Made by a program: the position numbers and the translations under genes
NCBI GenBank assembly: GCA_003024175.1
Contig: MDYQ01000332.1
Coordinates: 1 to 10,727 of the forward strand
DNA length: 10,727 nt
From: Planoprotostelium fungivorum
Lineage: Eukaryota > Evosea > Variosea > Cavosteliida > Cavosteliaceae
Reading direction: 5' to 3'
The notes under the pieces: generated by a model
Seen by the model: only the letters and a program-made list of their open reading frames with translations
What the model was told of the DNA's origin: nothing
Database searches by the model: none
Part shown: piece by piece, positions 1 through 7,485 of the stretch
Position numbering within the stretch: position 1 is the first letter of the stretch
Layout: each line of letters starts with the position of its first letter

Positions 1-151
1 GCTCGCATGAAATATTTGTTTCATTTTCGGTTCAGGTCAAGTTGGTATGTCTGAGTATCGCAGGAGATGTAGATTATACATTCGGACGGATGCATGTCTT
101 CTCCTGATGGAATAAAGAGGGAGATATGCGTGTATTGTGTTTGGAAAAAAT
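1..151. other. left edge, no gene seen
   Basis: I see no convincing coding frame, splice pattern or RNA in these first bases. Short open frames on both strands have no recognisable protein character. The run of six A at 145-150 reads as a T-run on the minus strand directly after the tRNA-like 3' half at 152-176, so it could act as an RNA polymerase III stop for that fragment. Confidence 0.4.
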
Positions 152-176
152 CGACAGCAGTGAGATTTGAACTCAC
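152..176 (-). pseudogene. isolated tRNA-Ser 3' half (T arm plus acceptor 3' strand)
   Basis: On the minus strand this reads as a complete T arm (stem GTGAG/CTCAC around loop TTCAAAT), then acceptor strand TGCTGTC and discriminator G, then T6. The loop and the acceptor strand equal those of the intact tRNA-Ser at 5075-5165. The T stem differs at two paired positions (CAGAG/CTCTG in the intact gene), so pairing is preserved. No D arm, anticodon arm or 5' acceptor strand lies upstream on this strand, so it cannot make a normal tRNA alone. It forms the outer end of a repeat whose other copies end at 5387 and 6514. Confidence 0.7.
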
Positions 177-290
177 CACCCTCGGACTCGATGGAAAAAA
201 GAAAACATCTACAACGATGATTATTATCCCGAAAATCCAAAAATTGGATTATCGTACGAAACGCTTACAGTGTAAATTCCCAAAAATTAA
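152..290 (-). repeat. inverted, diverged copy of the tRNA-half repeat
   Basis: Read on the minus strand, this segment aligns by eye with 5250-5387 on the plus strand. Shared blocks are an AATTTA stretch, a CGATAAT block followed by a TTT..TG block, a TGTAGATG block, a T-rich run ending in CCAT, then the tRNA-Ser 3' half and a T-run. Similarity is patchy, clearly lower than between the two right-hand copies, but the block order is the same. The copy lies opposite in orientation to the right-hand ones, with the tRNA half facing outward. The two together bracket the recombinase gene as imperfect inverted repeats. Confidence 0.5.
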
Positions 291-304
291 CAACGTTGTT
301 AATT
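285..304. repeat. 20-bp perfect palindrome
   Basis: The bases from 285 to 304 are a perfect self-complementary palindrome centred on AACGTT (between 294 and 295). It sits at the inner edge of the left repeat copy. Palindromes of this size can be binding sites for dimeric proteins or recombinases, but nothing shows which here. Confidence 0.6.
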
Positions 305-667
305 AAAAAGGTAAATAATCGCTTGGGCCGCACAATATCATAAAAAGTTGAACGCTCACCGCTGATGATGACTGCTAATAATTTTTCGAACTTCGACTGC
401 AGCGAAAATCGGTTCTTTTGGAGCCTAGAAATTCGTTTCTGTATTGTTGCACGATTGATGAGAGCCGCAGCATGAGCGAGCGAATATAGGTAGAAAAAGA
501 TCATATTTAAACCAATTTAATCTACAATTGAGCAGAACAATTGATTTCGAGCACCTTCTTCACACAAAGAACACACTTGCACGTGAAGTGAAACAGTTCT
601 TTTCAACCTCAGAGACTGTCTATCATCAATAGAGAACGCTTGACAGTCGTTCATCTGAGTCATTGTG
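305..667 (+). promoter_or_regulatory. upstream region of the recombinase gene, TATA-like box
   Basis: No gene is seen. A TATTTAA box at 504-510 lies about 164 nt before the start codon at 668. The alpha-galactosidase gene has a TATA run at almost the same distance (166 nt) from its own start, which is weak support for both. The rest is unremarkable AT-leaning sequence that would form promoter and 5' leader. Confidence 0.3.
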
Positions 668-3600
668 ATGGACGTCACATCCATGGCAACCGAAGAAGAG
701 CCACAGAAGACAGAGGTGACATTCTTCATACGAATGACTCATAACGCCCCAAGCAGCGCCGACCTCTCACTGCTAAAGAGTGGAAAGCTCATCGTCAGCA
801 CACATCCAACACGACGAGAAGAAAAGATCTCGACGAGAGGCACGGAAGGGGCCGAGTGAAGGCTGCCCCTGGAATGTTCGCGCGCCCTACGGTTGGAGTG
901 GCTGAGGCAGAGAAGGATAATCTGTGGGAACTCGAACAATCCAAGAAAAGGATAGCCCGTCTTGAGAGTGGTGGACGTGTATGCCGTCAATTCATAGCCC
1001 ACCGTAAGAAAGTTGGTAGACCAGTCCAAGATGAGAACCACTTGAGCCTGGAGGTGAATCGTCGCTGACGTTACATTTTATTTACGAAGAAATCCAGGAC
1101 GCGAAGCGGCTAGCCGTCCATCTGTGTTTGGTCAGGAAGATCAAACCCAAGACCGCCGAGATATTAGTTCGCGATGCCCTTCGTTACCAAAGTCAAGTTC
1201 TCGTGAGTCTTTCCAATGAAAATCATCTCTGATGATACACAGGGTCAGACTACCATCGCCTCTGACCCAGAGAAGATGAAATAATTGACCGCCACATTCT
1301 GGAGTATGTCTTATTACCACGTTAGATCTACCACCAAACAAGCCAATCCCATCTTGAAGAAAGATGTGGATCATGCCATACGACAGTGCCTCATCTTGAA
1401 TTATATTACAGAAGCAGCGGCTGTAGCCACTCTTTGGGCCACCGCCGGAAGATATGATTCCATGCAATGGGTCGCAGGAGAGGACATCCAATTCCTCATG
1501 GAGGAAATCAACGGCAAGCTCGTGTTCGATGGATTTGCTCTTACATACAACAAGATGAAGGTACGGAACGAACCGATCAATCGTCGAACTGAGACTCGTA
1601 ACAGCAAGGAGCGACTGAAGGACTCACGTATTACCTACAAGATAGAGATCTGGACAACGAGATCGGCTTTGCTAGACGTCTCTTAGAGTTGCTGATCAAA
1701 AGGCGGTGGCTGGTATTCGTCAGCGAAAGCTCCCCCAGCAAAGTCGACATCGATATCACGGAGAATACCGAGACACTGACATCGCCACCGCCGTGAGTCT
1801 GATGATGTGCTTCCTATCATTTATTGAACTCCGAACCAGAGCATCGTCTGTTATGGAAGACACATCATCAGTGACAGCCGACTCAAATTCCAGAAAACAG
1901 AAACAGAGAGTTATAATCACACCGCAATCTTTCTCCACGTGTGTCACCTCCTACGTAAATTTCTGATGTTAAATAGCGAGGAGGAAAGAGACCAAAGAAA
2001 GCGTAGTGCATCGGAGGAACTTCCCGAGCCCGCTCAAGAGTGTCTGAAGATCGTCAGGACCGTAGAAAGCTTTGAAGAATTCCAGCAGGGAATCGCTCAT
2101 AAGCTCGTACCAGAGATCGCGGAATTCGCACATAAGCATTGGCTTTTCACGTGGGACGACGGTGCATTTTCTGGAAACCTCCTCTCGACTTTCTCAGCCG
2201 CCAAGGGCACACCTAGCTCGACTAAGAGATCGGCGAACCTGATGTATCAACACTACCAGGGAAAGAGATGGACACTCAAGCAGATGAACAATTTCCTCAA
2301 CCATCTCTTCTTCGTCCTTGGATTCCAGGAACGCGTATTAACCACTCGATCTTTTCGGCGCGGAAAGATCACGGTGATAGCCATCCAACGCTTTTTCTGT
2401 AACGGGGGAGGATGGAAGGAAGGAGACGTGGAGTATATCTCGGATGCGATGGGATGGCGTGACAAGGGTGAGTCATCACTTCATCATGCATCACGCTGTT
2501 ACATCTTTTCATCATCATCATCATGATCTCTCAACATGACCACCACGTCTTCCTGACGTCTCACCACAGAACACATCAAGCGTTACATGGACAATGTCGT
2601 CCGTAAATTGCGATCGTTCACCGATCTCGACTCAGGCATCTCTGAGGTAGACATGCTGGGAAGAATGAAGGAGCGCTTCCTCTCCATTACCAACGATCAC
2701 CTCTTGCGGAATTACAAAAAGGCGAGTCTCTCCCTTCATCACTCTTCTCACTCTGAAACAGAACACCTCCTTGAATACGATGGATTTCATCTTCCAATCC
2801 ATCATATCCGCCTTCGAGGAAGAGGGGCAAGCTGCCGAACCACCTGAGACAGAAGTGAGGGTACGTAAATATGGAGATACAAATGATCTGCTCAGGAGGA
2901 GACCGTCGAGATGAAAGAAATCAAGAGAATGTTCGTGGAGCAGGAACAATTGATGAAGAAATACGGAGAAGAGTACGACGAAGAGATCGCTATAGGCAAG
3001 CAACAGAGCAGTCTGTACCAATCCATCCTCTTAACTGTCGAGACTGGACGTGAGCCCAACCTGATCGAATACTCCCCCAACGAAGTGGAAGCCTTCATTG
3101 CCGAACTCAACTCTAAATTCCGTGCGAAGAAGTTGGAGCCAATCATGACACGAGTGAGCAAAGGGCCGGCGAGTCATGGCTGATTCGCACAGATGTTGGC
3201 CAAATGGTCCGTAGAGAGGAAGATCCACCAGCACAGTAAGAAGAGAAGCTCTGTCACCACTCAGAAGGAATGGGACGAGAAGACGAGCGAGATGGTACAC
3301 AACTGTTACGCGATGAAGACCGTCAACGACATCCACCCGGATTCCCGCAAATTCTTCTCCGTTGCCATGGATCCACAATTTAGAGGTGAATCGTCCTTCG
3401 CGATGCCTGCTGAACGAATGATTCAGATGTGATGGCCAAGCACCTCTCAACGGCTATCCCCGAGGAGAGAAGGAACGATTACAGGTACGTCAACAGCCAG
3501 ATCATCTCCTTCCTCTTTGGAAAGTACCACAAGATTGCCAAGAACATCTCCTTCGTGGGAATGTGGCGCAAGATCTTTCGAAACACCGGAATCAGCATGG

Positions 3601-4797
3601 TGGTGGTGCGTCACTCACGATACGTCGTCTTCATTCACGACTGACGTGGCACAGAAGGGCTTCTGCGTGCAATACGCACAGCATCACTTCAAGAGCGAGT
3701 TCAACCCCAACTTCCAAGTCGGCGATGTCGTCCCCAGGAATCCCCACAAGAACAAGCGCACGACCGATGACGCCTACACATCTCTGCACAGAGAAGCGCA
3801 GGAGAAGATGTACGACCTATTCAAGGGTCCCATCCCTCGTCTGACGGCATCCGGTGAGAAGATGGAGAAGTTCAGAGCCATACACACCGAGTTGGAGATA
3901 CCAATCACCGAGATCGAGAAGTCGAGAACCACGTACAAGTCCGTGCTCCAGGTACGACCCTCGATCTTCTCCGTCTGAATCTTCCAGCGATCCGAGAAGA
4001 AGAAGATCTCCTTCAAAGAGGCCCTCGCAGAGCTCTTCGACTATCACAACAGCCGCCGCGGCAGCGCTGCCGCTATTGCCACCCTCGATGCATTCTTCCC
4101 CGCCGACAAACCACCCACTCCGTCCGAATTCAAAGAGGCCCTCAAGAGTCTCACCGCCGTGGAAAGGAAGTACATTGTGAAGAGGAAGACAAACTTCAAG
4201 GGTTACCTCAAGAGGTGGAAGTTGAGGTACAATCCTTCACCCTCTGTTCAAAAGAATCTTCTGAACTTCTTCAAAAAATCCAACGAGGAGGAGGCCTCAG
4301 CCAAGGTGCTCGACACAGACGAGGTCCTGCCCGAGACGCTCGACACAGATGATGTCCCACCCCAGGAACTCAACGCCGATGAGACCCCAGCCAAGTCAAT
4401 TCAGGTGTATACGATCCGTCATCGCGAGAAGCTGAATGGATCATCACAGCTCGCCGTCATGACCGAAGAAGACATGCAGTTATTCAACACTGCACCCACG
4501 GAGTCCCTCTTTACCTGCAACCGTGCCGACTACTTTGGTGAGGATCCCAAGGAGGCCGCAGACGACACCATCAGCAACGAGAAGATCATCCAAATCCTTC
4601 GTGATACAGATACCTTCGTTCGCGACGCCAAAAACGGAGCGGATATGTACAGGACCGTGGCAGAGTATCACGCACAGCTGAGGACCGCTCCCGAGGGCAT
4701 CATGCGGGACATGTACAAGAGCTTGCTGGCTGAGAGTCAATGCAAAGCCAAGGCTTTGTGGCAGAAGATCGAAGCCGCTGCGCACCAGTTTACGTAG
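668..4797 (+). CDS. multi-exon tyrosine recombinase with long unknown C-terminal region
   Basis: Exons in one consistent frame: 668-715, 757-1053, 1098-1202, (1243-1320, unresolved), 1364-1560, 1605-1792, 1840-1938, 1977-2467, 2570-2721, 2762-2860, 2896-3153, 3193-3385, 3427-3605, 3655-3951, 3988-4797. From 1364 to the stop the frame is unbroken for 987 residues. Catalytic signature: TAGR (Arg codon 1450-1452), NKMK ending at 1560 (Lys), RSFRR at 2347-2361 in the HxxR position, MGW (Trp 2455-2457) and KRYMDN (Tyr 2584-2586), ten residues after the Trp as expected. Such enzymes cut and rejoin DNA through a 3'-phosphotyrosine. The N-terminus is basic and could bind DNA. After the Tyr come about 656 residues with a coiled-coil-like stretch (2896-3060), many Lys-rich helices and an acidic repeat (about 4306-4398). 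I recognise no family there. Crypton-type or Starship-captain-type recombinases are the nearest ideas. The frame breaks around 1243-1363, so it may be a pseudogene or mis-spliced in my model. Confidence 0.62.
4306..4398 (+). repeat. acidic ten-residue repeat in the recombinase C-terminus
   Basis: Three units of about ten residues follow each other in the last exon: LDTDEVLPET, LDTDDVPPQE, LNADETPAKS. The DNA repeats too (two copies of a CTCGACACAGA block). The segment is acidic and Pro-rich, so it is probably a disordered linker between the basic region before it and the helical tail after it. Confidence 0.6.
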
Positions 4798-5074
4798 GTT
4801 CACACTCGTGCGGGAATCGAATACAGTTGAATCGTGAATTTGGTGTTGATATTATGGTGGTTGTGATGTTCGCATCATCACTTCATCTCAAATACCAGAT
4901 CGCAGAGTTTACGAGATCTACGCCGGTCGTGGTCCAGAGGATGATATATAGACGGGTTTCGGCAGCGACTGATGATCTGGCAGGAAAAAGATTTGGTAGG
5001 TACGGAAAAAAACAAGCTGTGACCCGATACATCAATCAAATTTTGCACAAAATGGGGGAAAATGACGAACACAG
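4798..5074. other. intergenic between recombinase gene and tRNA-Ser
   Basis: No gene seen. A small hairpin at 4864-4877 has a 5-bp stem (TGATG/CATCA) closed by a TTCG tetraloop, about 67 nt after the recombinase stop codon, and would fall in its 3' untranslated region. A TATATA stretch lies near 4945, about 130 nt before the tRNA gene. Confidence 0.4.
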
Positions 5075-5165
5075 GACAGCATGGCCGAGTGGTTAAGGCG
5101 GTAGACTCGAATCGACGTGTTATCTACTCCCTTCGGGGTCCAGAGTTCAAATCTCTGTGCTGTCG
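5075..5165 (+). tRNA. tRNA-Ser(CGA) with 10-nt intron
   Basis: The acceptor stem GACAGCA/TGCTGTC pairs perfectly (5075-5081 with 5158-5164) and is followed by discriminator G5165. The D arm is GCC/GGC (5084-5099). The anticodon stem is GTAGA/TCTAC (5101-5105, 5123-5127), with loop C-T-CGA-A, then an intron at 5112-5121, then A. The intron sits one base 3' of the anticodon, the standard nuclear position. It begins TCGA, which can pair with the TCGA that includes the anticodon. The long variable arm (CCC-TTCG-GGG) marks a class II tRNA, and anticodon CGA with discriminator G makes it serine rather than leucine. The T arm is CAGAG-TTCAAAT-CTCTG. Internal A and B boxes are present. Reads UCG codons. 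Confidence 0.93.
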
Positions 5166-5168
5166 TCC

Positions 5169-5172
5169 TTTT
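5169..5172 (+). terminator. RNA polymerase III T-run after tRNA-Ser
   Basis: Four T residues start four bases after the discriminator, the usual minimal stop for RNA polymerase III. Confidence 0.6.
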
Positions 5173-5187
5173 GTCACTCGTGATCAG

Positions 5188-5387
5188 CATCTGATGAGAG
5201 ATTTCACTGCCAATATGCGTCTTGGAGGGTCGGTTTCACGCTGATCATTTTTTTTGTAATTTATGCTCTTCGAGTTTTGGTGCGATAATGCAGTTTATGT
5301 TCATTTAAATCGATTGTAGATGATGATCCCGATGGCCCCTAATTTCGTTTTTCTCCATGACCCCGAGTTCAAATCTCTGTGCTGTCG
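5188..5387 (+). repeat. tRNA-half repeat, copy 1
   Basis: This 200-bp segment matches 6330-6514 in the same orientation, roughly three quarters identical by eye. Similarity starts abruptly at CATCT and stops at the tRNA-Ser 3' half. Well-kept blocks include CACTGCCAATATG, GTCTTGGAGGGT, TTTGTAATTTATGCT, CAGTTTATG and CATTTAAAT. It begins 22 nt after the intact tRNA-Ser gene. A diverged inverted copy is at 152-290. Confidence 0.8.
5365..5387 (+). pseudogene. isolated tRNA-Ser 3' half, exact copy
   Basis: These 23 bases are identical to 5143-5165 of the intact tRNA-Ser: T-loop region, 3' T stem, acceptor 3' strand and discriminator. A T7 run (5391-5397) follows. The preceding bases do not form an anticodon or variable arm. 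The exact 23-bp direct repeat, 222 nt from the original, looks like the duplicated 3' end left when an element inserts at a tRNA gene. Confidence 0.75.
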
Positions 5388-5410
5388 ATCTTTTTTTAAT
5401 CACGTAAAGC

Positions 5411-5458
5411 AGCATCCCCAAATCGTTTGGAGATGCCTCATGGTTTCCTACCACCATA
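5411..5458. repeat. two small hairpins between the tRNA fragments
   Basis: GCATC..CAAA-tcg-TTTG..GATGC (about 5412-5436) and ATGGT-ttcctacc-ACCAT (about 5440-5457) are imperfect and perfect inverted repeats respectively. They lie between the plus-strand 3' half and the minus-strand 5' part of tRNA-Ser. Confidence 0.45.
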
Positions 5459-5467
5459 TCATCTTTG

Positions 5468-5536
5468 CATCCGAAGATAGTAGATGACTTATTTTTGAGT
5501 TCGAGTCTACCGCCTTAACCACTCGGCCATGCTGTC
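5468..5536 (-). pseudogene. tRNA-Ser(CGA) lacking T arm and 3' acceptor
   Basis: On the minus strand the first 37 bases (5536 down to 5500) equal those of the intact tRNA-Ser: 5' acceptor strand, D arm, anticodon 5' stem and loop with CGA. Then come a different 14-nt intron, the matching anticodon 3' stem (5480-5484), and a variable arm with a changed but still paired stem (TATC-TTCG-GATG, 5468-5479). After that no T arm or acceptor 3' strand is found. Either it is a pseudogene truncated by rearrangement, or its 3' part lies elsewhere, since isolated 3' halves occur nearby on the other strand. Confidence 0.75.
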
Positions 5537-7390
5537 TTGATGTTTGGCTTGCTGCATTTACTTGGATTATTCTATATGTCTATATTCTTCTACAATCAGG
5601 GCAATCCACTGCACTGGTGCAGCAGGTTGGTGTACATATTGTTGCGCTGCATACTCTCAGGAATGATCAGCAGATTGGTGTGGGTGTCAAGTAGGTTGTA
5701 CAATTTCTGTAGATGTTCAAGAGGATCTTTCTTTTTGATGAACATTGGATCTGCAGTTGATGAACAGGAGCGTGTTCACTTGTTACATTATGTAGACGCA
5801 GGATATCTGCCTGACTACAACAAACATTCAGAGGTCAATAATTCACTTGAACCTTGTCATAATAAAAACATTCAGGGCCTCTTTGCTCAAGAAGAAGTCA
5901 GGAACTTTACCTAGTCTATTTCTATCATGGAATTTGCCTATAATGTGAGTCAATCCCTTACAATATCCATCTTAATGCAACAATTCAGGGATTTGGACAA
6001 ATATCCATTTGTCTACTTTTTGAGCAAGCAGGTGTAATTGCAGCTAGAAGAACTTTTTGGAAAAAGCAAGTTGTAAATAATAAATCTAACTTGCAAATTG
6101 CATCAGTTATCTTGATAAAATCAGCCCAATAATAAGGTATCTATCTCATGTGCCAACATTGGCATACAGTTGTAGATTTTAACTCGAAAATTGAATTGTT
6201 CACGGACAAGAATATTTGTCCATCTTCCCAAATTGTTGCATCTTATTGATCACTCTCACTGGAGAATCAACGGTCTGCCTTTGTCAGAGAACCATTTCTG
6301 AACTGCCAGATCACTTTGGTTGTTAACAACATCTATTGAGAAGTTGCACTGCCAATATGTGTCTTGGAGGGTTGTCTCTATGCTGATATCTTTTTGTAAT
6401 TTATGCTGTGAGTGTTTAGTCCAATAATACAGTTTATGTCCATTTAAATTGATTGTAAATGAGGATCCCAACAAAAGTCAAGTTGGATCCGTGACCATGA
6501 GTTCAAATCTCTGTATAGGACCATTGAGAAAAAACAAGAATGCATAGGAATCAGCAGATGCCAAAGTGGTAGTAATTAAAGAAGTTTTACGACCTTGTTG
6601 ATTTGTTACGCAGAAATGGTGAAGCAAAATGCAATTTAGAAGCATATGACAAAGTATGTATGTTATGTCCAGAAATGTTTGTCTCTCAGCCAGGTGTTGG
6701 GCACTGCTAATTCAATCTTGTGTCAGAATTGACTTACTCTCAATTCAGTTGTTGAAATCAACTGTAATCTACATCTTTGAACTTTGTTAGTACATTATAT
6801 GACAAAAAATGACATAAATTATCGATGAAGCATGCAAAAAATACAGAAAAATATGCCAAAATTGAGCTGTTTGCGCACGCGCGGTGAGTAATAATTTGGG
6901 ATTTCTGTGATTTTTTTTCGATTTTTTTCTTGATTTCACGTAAATTTTTCTTACTTGTTGAAGTTTATCAGGACCGCACATGCACGGTCTGTTGTATTTG
7001 TCAATTGGCTCTGATGTATCAGCAAAGATCTTTCGATTTCGTTCAATCACCTGATTAATCAAAGTTGACCATCTGATTTTGCAAAACAACATAACTTGTA
7101 TCAATTTTGATAGAGTTTGGCATTGTGAAATGAAAGATTGCTAGAAGATCAAAAGGAGACAGCAAGTAGTTGCAAAAAAAGGTTCTTGTTTTTTTGAGCT
7201 ATTAGGTTTGTATATTCTTGTTTTTTCTCAATGGTCTGATAGAGATAAGGAGTTCTTAGCTGGGATGACTTTGCCAGATTCCAAGTTAAACACATTCCAA
7301 TACACCGCCAAATTGGCTGCATCTGCAAAATGGATTTTGGCTTGCGGGATATGTTTTCTTCCAATCCTACAACAATTTTCCACAGGGGAC
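5537..7390. other. AT-rich stretch without an intact gene
   Basis: The segment is distinctly richer in A and T than the flanking genes and contains many stop codons on both strands. The longest open frame (5537-5914, plus) has no convincing start context or splice pattern; only a short patch in it resembles a known motif. A minus-strand frame covering 6256-6474 overlaps repeat copy 2 and is broken in copy 1, so it is not a conserved gene. Several small hairpins occur (for example TGCCAA/TGGCA near 6151-6164, GGACAA/TTGTCC near 6204-6221, GACCG/CGGTC near 6971-6988). Decayed mobile DNA is the likeliest content. Confidence 0.5.
6330..6514 (+). repeat. tRNA-half repeat, copy 2
   Basis: Second direct copy of the repeat, about 1.1 kb after copy 1. 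It ends in a 16-base match to the tRNA-Ser 3' half (6499-6514), but the acceptor strand after it is lost, so this copy looks older or truncated. It contains its own hairpin, GGATCCCAAC at 6463-6472 against GTTGGATCC at 6482-6490, at a place where copy 1 has unrelated sequence. Confidence 0.78.
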
Positions 7391-7485
7391 CATTACGTGG
7401 ATCCGAAATATCTGGGGGTCATTTTGCGGCCCTTGGCGGTATAATGCTGCCAAGTCCCCTGATTGAAGCTGGGATGAAGCTTCAA
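7383..7485. repeat. nested inverted repeats at the AT/GC boundary
   Basis: CAGGGGAC (7383-7390) pairs with GTCCCCTG (7454-7461). Inside it CTTGGC (7432-7437) pairs with GCCAAG (7449-7454). Right beside it TTGAAGCT (7463-7470) pairs with AGCTTCAA (7478-7485) around a 7-base loop. The cluster sits where base composition changes from AT-rich to GC-richer. Part of it lies in the 3' end of the broken minus-strand gene, so coding sequence may explain it. Confidence 0.5.

Noticed and set aside
152-176. Primer-binding site of an LTR retrotransposon
   Set aside because: A primer-binding site complements the tRNA 3' end including CCA. No TGG is adjacent, and no LTR pair or reverse transcriptase is seen.
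2253-4047. Minus-strand open frames (2253-2465, 2632-3021, 2892-3161, 3031-3450, 3774-4047)
   Set aside because: They are antisense shadows of the spliced plus-strand recombinase exons.
4799-4826. Minus-strand TTCGATT loop like a tRNA T arm just after the recombinase stop
   Set aside because: The 5' side of the T stem does not pair and there is no acceptor strand.
5537-5914. 125-codon plus-strand open frame in the AT-rich region
   Set aside because: Hydrophobic, low-information start, no domain, no splice signals, and it begins in the tRNA fragment; only a 12-residue patch resembles anything.
6256-6474. 72-codon minus-strand frame across repeat copy 2
   Set aside because: The same stretch in copy 1 has a stop and a frameshift, so the frame is not maintained.
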